This document shows positions 51,101-62,504 of a stretch of DNA of 64,000 nt, one piece after another. Within the stretch, counting starts at the first letter, position 1; each line of letters opens with the position of its first letter. Below the pieces are notes generated by a model. The model saw nothing but the letters and a program-made list of their open reading frames with translations, ran no database searches and was not told where the DNA came from. The position numbers were made by a program, and so were the translations under genes. Source of the stretch: Diplosphaera chodatii (Eukaryota; Chlorophyta; Trebouxiophyceae; Prasiolales; Stichococcaceae); the NCBI GenBank assembly GCA_032358165.1, contig JAALGY010000059.1:1240001-1304000 (forward strand), written 5' to 3'.

Positions 51101-52204
51101 TGCGCTGCGACCTCCTCTGCACTGGAGACCCGCATGCGCGCCCAGAGCCCGCTGCCCCGCGAGGTAGACCGCCTCCTGCTTGCATTGAATTCGATGGCGG
51201 CTGTCAGCGTGGCAGGGGTCTAGGGAGCGGTAACCGAAAGCAGGTGTGTTGTCATGTAGCAGAGTCGCCAGGACGATACATGCAGTGCTGCTGGTCTGTC
51301 CCACAGCAAAGAGTGATCAGCGTCTGCTGGGTGCGTCAGGTGACGCCCGGGGAGGTGCAGCCGGCGGCGGGGCTGCTGCTGGTGGCGGGCATGGTGTCCT
51401 CCACCTCCGCGCAGCTGGTGTCCTACCCCCTGGGCCTCGTGCGCACCCGGCTGCAGGTGCCAGCCCTGCCTCGGGAAGTGTCACATGCGCACACTGCTGG
51501 CCGCTGCCTGACGAGCAAGCTTCGCCAGGGTCAGTGGTGCTGCTTTGCCGTCGTCTGCCGCGTCTTCAGCAGATCCCCCATGACTGAACTGTGCAGCAGC
51601 ACGTGGTCCATCAGCGCAGGTTGTCTGATCTTGCCTGAGCGCGCTCCTGGCTCTGGCGACTGCAGGCCCAGGGCATGGGCGGGCGGCCGGTGGTGTACAA
51701 GGGCATGCTGGACTGCTTCCGCCAGATCCTGCGCCACGAGGGTGCGCGCCGCTGCCTCGCCCCCCTGATGCATGGCATTGGGTTGACACGCAGTGCAGGG
51801 CTTGTCACAATGAAACAGCATGCGGAGCAGCAGTCGTTGGCAGATGCATGCAGAGTCTCGTCTGCCAGCCCCCTGCCAAGCCTGCTGGCCTGCCACTCGG
51901 GCCGCCCTTGCTGCTTTTGAGTGCTGCGACATGCGTGCAGGAGTGCGCGGCTTGTACAAGGGGCTGCTGCCGGACATGGCCAAGATCGCGCCGGCGGCAG
52001 CCATCTCCTGGACAATCTTCGAGCGTGGTACGTGCTGATTTGCAATATGCCCTGCGATCTGCACAGGGTACAACAATGGCTGCTGGTGCCGATCACATCA
52101 TGTCACTCCACAGTCCATACAGCAAACAAACATCGGATCCTGGCTGTTGCGCAGGGAAATCATGGCTGGGGGTGTACGACACACCAACGAGGCGTGCTGC
52201 ATGA
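48169..52204 (+). CDS. Mitochondrial carrier (SLC25), ATP-Mg/Pi (APC/SCaMC) type
   Basis: Inner-membrane carriers of this type exchange ATP-Mg for phosphate. Fourteen exons chain in phase from 48169-48585 to 52155-52204, about 571 residues from ATG 48169; a start further upstream is possible. The first 170 residues are Ala/Ser-rich. Three carrier repeats follow: GGAAGALSRTATAPMDRLRM (49598-49701) with FWRGNGTNVTK; FPLEVVQTRLA (50415-50481) with EGPRALYRGLTPTMCGILPY; and SYPLGLVRTRLQ (51340-51456) with GVRGLYKGLLPDMAKIAPAA and ISWTIFERGKSWLGV. The third repeat lacking the acidic residue (PLGLVR, like PLALVR) is characteristic of the APC subfamily. No clear EF-hand loops were seen in the N-terminal region, so Ca2+ control is not supported. 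The intron after GAIAQ (50198) needs a GC donor. A TGTAA at 52449-52453 may be the polyadenylation signal. Confidence 0.88.
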
Positions 52205-52767
52205 TAACACGAGTCCGGTAGCAAAGGAAGCGTGGTGCAACAAGTGGTTCAGCCACAGGTCCACCCTGCACATCTGGCAGGGTCTGATGTGCACAGCAAC
52301 TGCCGGCTGAAGTTCTTTTAAACCTCAATTTTGCGCGATTTCAGCTGGTCCGCTTGCAGCCTGTAGCTGCGGCGTCGACCACACTAGAAAGCAGCATCTC
52401 GCATCAGTGCTGATGCGGTCGAATGCAAAGCTTTATGTATGTATATTATGTAAACCCTATATAGTTTTCCAGGCGGTGGACACAGTACAAAGTGTAAAGC
52501 GGCTTCTGATTTGGGAATGAGCATAGGAAGTGCAATCTTGCCTATGTTCTGCATGTTACTTTGGGAGATGAGTGGAATGACCGATCCGAATTCATCAATC
52601 CAGCAGTTGTTTCCGCAGGAAGTTCCAGAGCGTTTGAGTGCACAGAGGCACTGTCTGCGCCCTGAGTAGGCCCAGACGCCCACCACCATAGCACCGCCGT
52701 TCAGTACTTGCTTCAACCGCAGCCTGCAACGGCGCTGCACTTTCTGACTTGACGAAGCATCAGTGCA
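52205..52767. other. Convergent intergenic region
   Basis: This holds the 3' flanks of the carrier (plus) and dehydrogenase (minus). It is relatively AT-rich (about 52430-52560). No coding frame is supported. Confidence 0.5.
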
Positions 52768-54812
52768 CTACCTGCCATTGCTGGGCCCCAGTGCTGCTGC
52801 CTGCTCAGCGTCTGTCAGGCGCAGCTGCTCCGCCGCCCATGGCCAGAGCCATTCTGACAGGTGTGCGCTTGCTGCATGGGCTGCCGGCGCCACTGGCCGG
52901 CAGGCTGCTGAGAAGTAGGCGCCCACGGCGGCGTGCTGCTGCAGCGCCTGAGCGCTCCCGGCGCAGTGCACCGAGCTGCGGGCGCCTGCGCATCAGCAGG
53001 TAAGCGGTTATTGAACCCAGCGCTCACGCGTTTACGCCATCAAGTTGCAGGCTAGAATCAATGGTGGGTGTTGTCGTCCTGTAGCTGAGCCGCTGATGAC
53101 TTGCGTGTCAAACAGGCTGATAGTTGCTGCGGTTGTAGCTGTGCCGCACCCTGCGCCGGGGTGAACAGGATCCAGGGCAGCAGCGCCCGGTACATCGACC
53201 GCAGCGGCGGCGGCAGTGTGCGGGTGATGTCCGTCAGCACCTCCCCCGGGTCCGCGGCGTAGCACCTGACGCCGGCGCCGCACGCGTCCAGCCGCCGCTG
53301 CAGGCCCAGCGTCAGCGCCACCTGCAGGCCGACGTGAGTCTGACCATCCCTGCCGCTCAGCTGAGCTTGTGGCTCAGTGCCGGCGCCTCTGGAAGAGTCC
53401 TGCCTCCCAGGTTGACCCCAGCATCTGCAAGGTCAGGGGTGCGCCAGGCAGTGCTGCTGTATGAGAACATCACTTGATGCTCCGCTTCGGATCCGAGCAG
53501 CGCCAGCACAGCATCCCTACATGCCTGCGCTGTCTTGCTGACGGAGTAGGCGGCGACCGACGAGAAGCGGCGGCGAAGCTGCGGGTCCCGCTGCTGCGGC
53601 GCCGCCAGGCGGTGCATTCGGGAGGAGACGTTCACCACCCGCGCCGGCGGCGCGCCCGGCGCCTGAGCGGACGGCGAAGACCGAGCCTCAGTCACTGTGT
53701 TGGTGCTGAGCATTGCGCTGCAGGTGCTCAACTGGAGGGGCACAGCGCTGGCTGCAGCCCACACCTGGGCGGCCGCCCGCAGGCAGGGCAGCAGCAGCAG
53801 CGTGAGCAGGTGCGGCCCCAGGCAGTTGGTCGCCATGTGCACCTCGGCGCCGTCCTGCGTCTCCTGCCGCTCGCCTGCATTCGTCATGACAGACGCTTGG
53901 TTTGGAGATCACACCTGGGCTGACATGCTGCGCAGCAGCTCAGCACGACGCCCGGCGGCGTGCGCCTCACTCCACACCTCCGAAGCAGAACACGCCGGCG
54001 TTGTTGACGAGCACGTGCAGCGGGCGCCGCGCGTCCGTCCAGCGCCGCGCAAAGGCGCGCACCGACGCCTGGCTGGCCACATCCAGCACCTGCACCTGCG
54101 CGATCATGTTTGCTGCTCAGGCTGACATCCGATACTCGTCACATGCATCCGCCCTGCGATGCATCACCCGCCGCGTCGAACCTTCAGGCCATTCCGCTGG
54201 TTTCCCACCTCCAGCTGCGGCTCGGCTATGCCCTGGGCCTGCGCCTCCGCTTTAAGTGCCGCCAGCAGCGCCGCACCTCGCTCCTGGCTGCGGCACGCCA
54301 GCACCACTGCGGGTGCGCATCAGAGCGATGGATCCTACCTCAGGCCTGTGTCAGCAGCGGCTCACGCCATGCGCTGGCAGTGCCCAGGCTGCACCGGCAA
54401 GCACACCAACCTGTCGCGCCCCGCTTGGCCAGCGCCGCTGCGGTCTCACGCCCGATGCCACTGCGCGCACGTATGCGAGGATGGGCTGGTGTGTGATGCA
54501 GAAGCTGGCATGCTGTGGAACGCGCCAGCAGCAGGTGGTGCTATGAGGTTCTGCGCACCTGGTGGGCCCTGTCACGATGCAGGTGCGGCCGGCCACGTCC
54601 GCATCGATGCTGCTGAGCTGCGGCAGGTGCCGTGTACGCCGTTTCTGTCGGCGGCAACAAGTACAAGGATAGTAGGATTCTGATGTTTTACCGCGGTGTT
54701 TCGAGCGCAGCTTACACGCATGATTGAATACGCAGTGGCTCAGAATGTTCACCTGCAGCAGCACGTCAACTGCGACATCCACTGTGCCGCTGCACCACCG
54801 CAGCCACTCCAT
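52768..54812 (-). CDS. Short-chain dehydrogenase/reductase, retinol-dehydrogenase/WWOX-like
   Basis: This is an NAD(P)-dependent oxidoreductase with a Rossmann fold. The first exon (54812-54753) encodes a hydrophobic start, MEWLRWCSGTVDVAVDVLLQ. Exons 54617-54559 and 54460-54411 join in phase to give GRTCIVTGPTSGIGRETAAA, the TGxxxGIG cofactor loop. Then come VVLACRSQERG (dinucleotide-specificity region), LDVASQASVRAF, PLHVLVNNAGVF (NNAG), MATNCLGPHLLTLLLLPCL, RVVNVSSRMH (catalytic Ser) and AYSVSKTAQ (YxxxK). ADPGEVLTDITR and a C-terminal exon with VGAYFSAACRPVAP follow, as in RDH/protochlorophyllide-reductase-like SDRs. All catalytic residues (N, S, Y, K) are present. The substrate cannot be read from sequence. 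Stop TAG at 52768. Confidence 0.88.
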
Positions 54813-55613
54813 GACAGCTGCCCCCTACAGCGGCGCAGTTGGCATCTGTGCAAGGGTTGATTACTATGAGGCTGCTTTCACTCCCGTTGACGGTGACTTG
54901 AAGCGACCTTCACAGCACACTTCAATCTTCAGCAAGGTCTGGTCTGCTGATGCATGGATGCACACTCGATCACACAACGCATCTGCTGGACGGGCCGTCG
55001 TCAGGCGAGATGAAGGCACTCCTGCCGCGAGTTGCAGGTGCAACAGAATTCGAAACTGCTGATTTGACGGCGCTGATGAGCTTTCTGATGCACAGGCTGA
55101 GCTGGCATCATCCAGGAAACAGGAAGTCTGCCCGTCGGCTCAGATCATAAACACATTTTTCTATTGATCATGCAACATGCCATCACTACACTGCGTTGCA
55201 GCTTCTGCAACGCAGAGTGTGTGCCACATGGCCTGGTCATGATGTGCAGACAGTGCTGCGCATGGCGCACAGGGCAGGTGCAGCAGCAGTAAACGGCGAT
55301 GTTGTCTCGAGGATCACCCATCAGACACATTGTCATGACCCTGCGATCCAGCTGTGATACGAAGCCACACCTCAGCCATGTTCTGCCGCGATGCGCAGCA
55401 ACACTGCGCACTGCACCTGCCCGGCAGCTGCAGATCACAGCTGTCCAGCAAACTGCAATGAGGCGTGCATACCTAGGCAGCGTACATCCAATCAGCAGGG
55501 CTGCAAGACCAGCGGATTGGCTGCCTCGTGTCTGGCCGTCGTCACAGCTCAGATGCGTGGCGCACAGCGCGCAGCGATGCTCAGACCGCCAGCGGCAGCC
55601 ACGCGCGCAGGGC
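54813..55613. promoter_or_regulatory. Divergent promoter region between dehydrogenase and AsmA-like genes
   Basis: The two ATGs are 802 bases apart on opposite strands. No clear promoter element could be assigned; some open frames here are short and lack recognisable motifs. Confidence 0.4.
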
Positions 55614-58062
55614 ATGAAGCTGCGCAGCGTCAGCCTGCCAGCGCTGCTCCTGCTGCTGCCCGCCGGGCTCATAGCCGCGGCGCTGCTGGCAGCGGCGGCC
55701 CTGCCGGCGGCACTGTCGTCAGACTTTGGGCGGCAGCTGGCTGTTCGATGGGCCAACACACTGCTGCCAGGTGACGACCATGCGTATTGCAGCATGCCGG
55801 CGGTGATCAAGTAAACTAGTACCTGACGCTGGCTGCTCACTAATATGTGCTGGCAACGTGCAGTGGACATCAGCGTCAGCCAGATACAATTGAGCTGGAC
55901 AGGCGAGTCAGCCGTCGAGGGGCTGCAGCTAGCGGCGCAGGGCTCTGCAGACCAGCCAGCAGTCAGCGCAGCATCGGTGTCCTGTGACCGCGGCCTGCTG
56001 GACCTGCTTCGAGGTGATCAAGTGCGAGCAGCTCCTCCTTTGCAACGTATATAGACATGACGCTAACATGTCCCATGTTGTACAGCCTGCCTGCGAGACT
56101 GCCGCCTGCTGTGCAGCGCAGGACAGCCGGCGCGCATCAGCATCAGGGGCCTGAACCTCGATGGCATGCTGGATGACAGGGGCGAGTTCCGCATCCTGCA
56201 ACTGCTGCCCAGGCCTGCTGGCAAGCCAGGTGCGGTGGCTGCAGCTGCTGCTGTTTTTAGGTAGCTGCCATGCATCAGCAGCTGCAGCATGGGCTGATGC
56301 GTGTGACCAGCCGCCACCACTGCGCTGTGCAGTGCGGCGGCTGCGCCCGCTGCCGCCGGGCAGCAGCTTGAGGCGGGGCGTGAGAGTGGGCCTCACGGCC
56401 GATGCGCAGCTGCCAGGCTACCATGTGATGGTAGCAGACGGCCACATCGTCATGCCAGACCCATACAGGTATGCATGGCTGCGTTTGTCGCAATGACACA
56501 GCAAGCCTTGCTGTGTGGTATCGCGAAGCACTCTGATGCTGACACGAAGGCTGTTCTCAACAGCGGTCTGTATGCGCAGGGAGATTGCGGGCGGACCAAT
56601 CCAGATCAGTGGCTGGCTGGGCGCAGCACACGCTGCTGGTGAAGCCTGGGCAGCGGACGCGCCGGCAGACGCAGCAGGTGCACATCACAGCACAGCAATA
56701 CCGCAATGTCTGTCCGCTGCCGCCTGCTGCAGTACGTTGAGCTTGCAGATGAGCGTTGCTCACATGCCGACCCTGCTGCTGCAGACCCCTTTGGACTGGC
56801 GGTGACAGCGCCCAATGCCAAGCTCGATGCATCCGGCTGGCGTACGACCGCGGGGACGCTGCGGCTGCGGCAGCCGGCGCCCGCCAGCGTCTCGTACACC
56901 CCAGCCCTGGCAGAGTGAGCAGACTGTTGACATGCCTGCGACAGGCAATGCCATGCGTAAGGTGTGTTTTCACACACAAAAAAACACCTTACGCATGGCA
57001 ATCCGGAGAAAAAAAATGCAGAAAAACATCATACAGCTCAGTCCCGATGCTGATGACTGCAGGTATTGCCTGGCGCTGCTGAATCCGATCCTGGGCGATG
57101 CGATATCGTTGCAGCAGTCTGGGCGGATCGAGCTGACCTTCGAGCCTGATGACCTGACATACCCAGCAGCGGAGACCACAGTGCGCATGCAGCCGCTGCG
57201 CCTCACACTCAGCCGCTCGCCGCTGCTGCGCCAGCTGCTGGCCACGCTGGCAGTCGTTGACAAGTAAGCCTATTGTAACAAGTGTTGCAGCTTGATTGTA
57301 AGTTGCGGATCTGATTGCTGATCATGGCCATAGGTCAATGCTGCTGACGCTCGGCACCCCTTGGCAGGACTGTCAACAAGATCGACACGATCAACATCTG
57401 GACGGCGCCAATCGAAGCGCAAATCAGCGAGGCTGGCCCTGTGCGCACCCGGCGTACAGACGTGCTGCTGTCCGGCCGCAGCGGCCAAAGTGCGTTACTT
57501 GCGCTGCAGACAACGGTGCTTGCTTGCTGCAGGCTGTTCAGCACACATCGCACGGTGCGGCTGAGCATACTCTGATGGTCTGTTGTTGCAGGTGGCGTGC
57601 ACCTGGTGTTCTGGGGCTCCATAGAATCCCAGCTTGACGGCAAGGTGGACGTCACCCTGGGCCTGCCCACCGACACCCTGCAGCGGCTGGGCTTGCGCGC
57701 TCCGCCCGGCCATGTGCTGCCGATAGCCATCGGCGGCACCACCGACGGCTACCGGGTCGACTGGACCACGTGAGCGTGCAAACCCGCTACAAGGACTGTG
57801 GCATGTGGTCGCATTTCCTGCCCCAAAACACTCAACATGGTTTGATCTGCTGGTTGATCTTTGTTGCTGCAGGGCGTCTGCCAAGCTCGCCACTCTTGTG
57901 GCACGGCAGCGCTCCGGCGGCGAGGGCGCACCGGCAGACCTCACGTCAGCCGGAGGATGGGCCAAGGAGCTGATGCGGCGGGCACTCAACGAGGCGGAAA
58001 AGGCAGCGGTCATCACCTTACCGGCCCCGCCGTTGCAGGGACCGCTGCCATGGGAGGACTGA
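55614..58062 (+). CDS. AsmA/TamB-like (beta-groove, lipid-transfer-type) membrane-anchored protein
   Basis: The start is ATG 55614. The N-terminus is a membrane anchor (LPALLLLLPAGLIAAALLAA). The next exons look like the AsmA/TamB N-terminal pattern of alternating beta strands: DISVSQIQLSWTGESAVEGL, SVSCDRGLLDLLRG, RISIRGLNLDGMLDDRGEF. Later exons give VMPDPYREIAGGPIQISGWL; NPILGDAISLQQSGRIELTF; MQPLRLTLSRSPLLRQLLAT; TVNKIDTINIWTAPIEAQIS; and LVFWGSIESQLDGKVDVTLG with LPTDTLQRLGLR. The alternating strands and the VDVTLGLPxDTLxxLGL block fit bacterial AsmA-family C-termini. Such proteins bridge membranes or move lipids; a cyanobacterium-derived plastid-envelope role is an inference. The C-terminal exon ends at TGA 58062. 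First two exons (55614-55770, 55864-56013) join in phase; other boundaries are approximate. Confidence 0.55.
56949..57000. repeat. Near-perfect inverted repeat in an intron of the AsmA-like gene
   Basis: The arm 56949-56965 (tgccatgcgtaaggtgt) is the exact reverse complement of 56984-57000. Pairing continues inward through one G/A mismatch and four T/A pairs to an 8-base CA loop. It lies between the exons ending at about 56914 and starting at about 57062. Confidence 0.9.
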
Positions 58063-58427
58063 TGTCCGTTGGTCATTGCGCAGCGGTATTGCATACATAG
58101 TGGCCTGGAGCGTATTGAGCCGTCTGCCCAGCTGATGTCGTGGCAGCGGATGTTTTGTCGACATGGTGGCTGTTGTGGTTGTTTTGCATTGTGGCTACGA
58201 TATGTACACATGTCAAAGCGTCGAAGCTCTGTTTCCTTTCCTCCGTCAGGCTGGCAGAAACCAATACAACTGTCCTTGCTGCTGAGCTGTGGTCAAAGCT
58301 CACATTCGCAGTCCTCATGCTGCCCCCGCTGACGTTCATGGCTGCAAGTTGTATTGTCCAGGCTGATGAGTGGTGTTGTCCACGCTGATGAGTGGTTGTG
58401 ACTTTGTGGTCTGAGGGTCGCAGCGAC
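58063..58427. other. Non-coding spacer downstream of the AsmA-like gene
   Basis: This is the 3' flank of the AsmA-like gene. An approximately 21-base segment (gctgatgagtggt) is directly repeated at about 58360-58400. No coding frame is supported. Confidence 0.45.
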
Positions 58428-58800
58428 GCTGGCTGCAATGTGGGCTGGGGGCAGACTTCTGATGCACTTCAACCAGTGCCAAACATGGTACCAGGTGATG
58501 TGCTGTCATTGCGACTTGTGCATGGTTGTGCTCCTGTTGCCAGTGGTGGTGTCTTGCCTTGGGGTTGGGTTTCAATCTCAAGTGTGATCATTGTGGCGGC
58601 GCTGGCTGCAGGGTGGGCTGGGGGCAGCTTTTTCTGTTGCACTGTTACCGGTACTGGACGGTGTGCAGATGGTGTGCTGTCATGGTGCTTTGCGCATGGT
58701 TCTGCTCCTGCTGCAGGTGGTTCTGTGTAGCCATGGGAATGGTTTTCAAGTCTAGACATGACTGCTGCGACGGCGCTGGCTGCAGGGAGGGCTGGGGGCA
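58428..58800 (+). repeat. Degenerate minisatellite with about 173-base period
   Basis: The block gctggctgcagggtgggctg ggggcag and close variants recur at 58428, 58601 and 58775 (spacing 173 and 174). Between them, gtgtgctgtcat and gcatggtt.tgctcctg recur at matching offsets, so the whole unit was tandemly duplicated. The open frame across it (Cys/Trp-rich) is a by-product of the repeat. Confidence 0.8.
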
Positions 58801-58925
58801 GCAGAGCAGGTCTGTTCTCAGCTCTCATTCCATGCCAAGCTTGCTGAGGGTGCCCCGCAGCTGTCAAGGTTGATTGGATGACACGCACATCGTGCCGCAG
58901 GCGTTGACTATCTCATTGCTGCTGC

Positions 58926-60838
58926 AGACGTAGATGAGGAAGCAGCCGCTGCGGAAAAGGCGCAGCAGATTGCACCGTTGGCGGCAGCGCCGGCAGCAGC
59001 ACCCGCACAGCAGCAGCAGCAGCCGCCATTGCAAAATCAGCACGCGCTGCAACTGCAGCATTCTCCGCCGTGACAGCTGCCATCGCACCAGCAGCTCGCG
59101 CCTTAGGTGAACTAGCAGGAGGCGCTGCCGCTGCAGCAGGGTCAGGGTGTCACAGCAGCCGTTGTGCCCACAACAACAGCAGATGCTGCAGCAACACAGC
59201 AGATGCCGCAGCAGCTGCAGCAGCAGTATCACCAGGCGCCTGCCTCACAAATGGCTGCGCATACACAACAGCCTTCGAGCAGCAGCAGCAGTTGAACCAG
59301 CAACATGCGGCGCAGCGTCTGGTGGGGTACGCTCAGGCTAAGCCGCAGGCGCAGGAGCAGCTAACGTACCCGCCGCAGCAGCAGCATCAGCGGCCGCCTC
59401 AACAGCAGCTGCAGCAGATCCAAGCACAACAGCAGCAACAGGCGCTGCCGCAGGCAGGTCCATGCTGTGACGCTGCAGCCCGAGCCGTTCGGCGGCGCGG
59501 ACGACCCATTTGGCGGCAAAGATGCAACCGTATTCTCGGACATGGCGTCCTTTTTCCTGAGACGGGGTGCGACCCGCAGCCTGACAGCTTCCAGTTCTGA
59601 TGCTGGCAGATGTGCATCTGCCGAGCCTGAGGGATGGTTTGATGGCCTCGGTGCAGGGTTTCAGCTGTGCTGCCAGCTGTCAGGCAGCAGGGCACTAGCT
59701 CAACTTCCGGCCCGGCTGGCGGCGCTGCATAAGGTTCAGGGCAAGCCGTTATCGGTCCTTCCCGTGCTGTCGCCCATATCTGGTGAGTGGCTGAGAAGAG
59801 CGGGCTATTCGTGGATGGTATCTTGCACACCGATTGCGAGGAGCTTGCTCGGCCGCGGCTGGCAGCTCTTGCTGCGATCAAATACGGCATGCTGCAGACT
59901 GCAGTTGCAGCATACTGCACATGCTATTGTAGGTTCAGACGTGGATGTCGGCGTCAAGACGCACAGCAGCTGGCGGCTTCCCGCCGCCAGAGCAGCAAGA
60001 ACAGCAACAGTAGCAGTTGCCTTCGCACTGTCAGCAGTCGCTGGGGCCATCGCGACCTTGGCAGCCATGATGGCCGCGCCAGCGGCAGGCGGTGGTGCAG
60101 CAGCAGTGGCAGGCGCTGAGCGGACCACTGGACCACTGGCGCAGCCTGCTGCAAGCAGCTGCCTCCCATGGCTGCTGCGGTGCCCGCTGCCACTGCCTTT
60201 GAGGCGCTGAGGTAAGCCGTGCTTGACAGGCTGCTGTCTGCAAGGGCCAAACATTTGCAGCTGACGTCACCTGTCAGGGCGTCAGGGATGTGCCCCGTGT
60301 CCGCGGCAATCAATGACGGGTCACGCATGCCCATCTTAGGTGCTCGGGCTACTGATGACAACTTGGGCTGTGCTGGGCAGCGGTAGAGTCTGAGGCGGGA
60401 CGAGCCGCTCAGCCGCCGGCGGAAGCGTGTCCAGCGCGGAACAGAGGTTTGTTACAGATCTGCTATGATCCATGGCGACTGCGCCCTAAACTTTACGAAC
60501 ACCCTGCAACTGTCGGCGGGCGCAGCCCCCCAGCTTACATGGCCTTGCGTCACGAGCTTTGGTGTTCACATATGGTCACTCTCTGAACCAGTATGGGGCA
60601 GTCCCATGCCGGCTGCGATGCTCGCTGCGGCTGGCACATCATGCTTGTCGATTCTGTCAGCACCCTGCTGCTCAGCACCCTGACAGTCCCAACTCCTGGT
60701 ACGCTGCAGGCGGACTTTGGCGTGCCGCCGCCGCCGCCGCTGGGAGCCTGGCTGGCGTCAGCGCGTCTATCATACATGGCGTCTGCGGATGTGAGGCCTG
60801 TCCAGCCGCAATCCGCCGCCAGAAATGACCGCTCCTAG
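58926..60838 (+). CDS. Gln-rich disordered protein with DPFGG motif, tentative fragmentary model
   Basis: I do not recognise this gene, and its model is incomplete. Plus-strand coding-like pieces are: DVDEEAAAAEKAQQIAPLAA followed by Gln (about 58926-59070); Gln-rich stretches with MPQQLQQQYHQAPASQ and LTYPPQQQHQRPPQQQ (about 59115-59455); and TLQPEPFGGADDPFGGKDAT (about 59468-59527). After these come MAAAVPAATAFEALR (about 60165-60211, followed by a gtaagc donor) and an exon ADFGVPPPPPLGAWLASARL ending at TAG 60838. DPF-type motifs with Gln-rich low complexity occur in clathrin-adaptor-binding proteins, but no ENTH or ANTH domain was seen, so that link is weak. The Gln frame shifts between pieces, implying introns or error. 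Confidence 0.3.
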
Positions 60839-60983
60839 GTGATTTGCATGTCCACGACTTGCTTCGTTCACTGCTGACCCACAGCTGGCGTGGTCTGGGG
60901 TAGGTGCTGTACACCACACTCGACTCCTTGACAGACTGCACGACCATACTGCTGCTTATTTTGCCATGTAGATTGGTGCCTTC

Positions 60984-61719
60984 ATGCATCATGGAGCAAA
61001 GGCGCTGCCGCCGCCCCTCCTGACGCCGCTCTCTGGCGCGCAGGTTCCTGGCGGCAGCCGATCCAGGCGCGCAAGCAGCGACAGCATATGATGGCAGCAG
61101 GCGCCGTCGGCACCCCTGGTGCACCACGTCGCCGACAAAAGTAGGCAAGCAGTGGCGCAATCAGCAGGCCTGCAGCTGGAGGTGCTGCCGCCAGAGCCGG
61201 GATCCAGCGGCGTGCTTGTGCGCTGCATAGCGCCGGCGGTGGCCGCTGCAGCTGGTGCCTCGAATGCAGCCGCAGATGTTGTGGCAATGCCTGACACGGA
61301 TCACGATGCGGCGATGTCAGCAGACACGCCAGCTGTTCCTGAGCTCAGCCGGGCGCGGCGCACGATGCCGGTGTGGCTGCCGCCTGGCTACGCAGCGGGC
61401 TCCGCAGCAGCGGCCTGCGCCGAGTTCAGTGCAGATGCTGACCAGCAGGTAAGCTCCTGGTCGATGATTGATCACTATTTTGATGCCTGCAAATGCTGGT
61501 GCAACGACTGCTGTGCTTTTCACTGTGTATGCCAATATTACACAACACATTTGACAAGGTACAGTGCTGTATGTACAGGGCACCGTCGCGCGGGATAGCT
61601 TCTGCAGACTCATGGCAGCCGCACCGCAGCCGTGGACACTCATCAGCTTGGCGGGACACTGGCTGATGCTGTGGGGACATGCAGCAATGGCGGCTGACGT
61701 AGTTACCACATGGGGCTGA
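60984..61719 (+). CDS. Unknown small protein, tentative
   Basis: Two exons join in phase: about 61168-61448 (LQLEVLPPEPGSSGVLVRC, then VVAMPDTDHDAAMSADTPAV and RRTMPVWLPPGYAAGSAAAA, donor cagcag|gtaagc) and 61579-61719 (GTVARDSFCRLMAAAPQPWT, then SLAGHWLMLWGHAAMAADVV, stop TGA). A possible first exon starts at ATG 60984 (MHHGAKALPPPLLTPLSGAQ), but its phase does not obviously match. It may instead be the 3' part of the Gln-rich gene upstream. No domain was recognised. Confidence 0.35.
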
Positions 61720-62504
61720 TCCGATCCATTTTCGAGCTCTACAACCAACATGGTGGTTATGTGGTTGAGGGTTTGCGGCCGCCCAGCTGCCGGACTGCGC
61801 TGCAGCATTCGTCGCTGTTCTGCAAGATGCCGGGGTCGGTGCCGGGCCGCATGCAGAGTCGGTGGAGACAAATCTGCGGCTGTATGCGGTGGAGCTGCTG
61901 CAGGCTGTGTACGGAGTGGTGGCCAACTGTGATGCGTTGTTGGCACGGCTTGGCTTGAGGCAGCGGATGCTTTGGAGTTCAACGACGGGTGCACTGATAT
62001 TGATATGATGCTTTGCATGCATCTGTTCGTTTGCTGGTGGCGCTATGCTGGATTTCCAGAGCAAGAAAGGCTGTGATGGCTATCTGACTGGCAGCACCTA
62101 TGATGGACCCACACTGCAACACACATCAAGAAGTATAGACACCATTGTGCACCATGTCCTCTGGTGCTGTGGTCTGGGCTTGGCGGCAAATGCTCTGGCT
62201 GAAGCAATGCTTTACTTCGCTCATCATGGTGGTTGCGAAGGGCCTCATCAACTGCTTTCAATGCTGGCGGCACGCATTGCCAACTGCCCTGGTCTCTGCT
62301 TCCACGTGATGTGAAGCTGTGCCACGGTCCTGTACTTCGCCAGTGCTTGTTAAAATCCACCGCCGTCAAACAAACTGACGGCTGCTCTCAGGGGTCCTCA
62401 ATCAAATTGGTCCCAGGGTGCCGGCGGCTTCGCATCGGCATGCGCCCTGCAGCCCACTTGCATGCAGCCTGCCGTTTGCTTTTGTGCTTTGGGCCGTCGT
62501 CACA
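61720..62504. other. Intergenic region
   Basis: About 780 bases. An 89-codon open frame at 62045-62314 has a hydrophobic middle but no recognisable motif, and no splice context supports it. Nothing else was seen. Confidence 0.35.

Noticed and set aside
58526..58873. A 115-codon Cys/Trp-rich open frame that looks like a small cysteine-rich protein
   Set aside because: It runs across the 173-base minisatellite; its repeated Cys and Trp simply reflect the repeated DNA, and it has no ATG-context or splice support.
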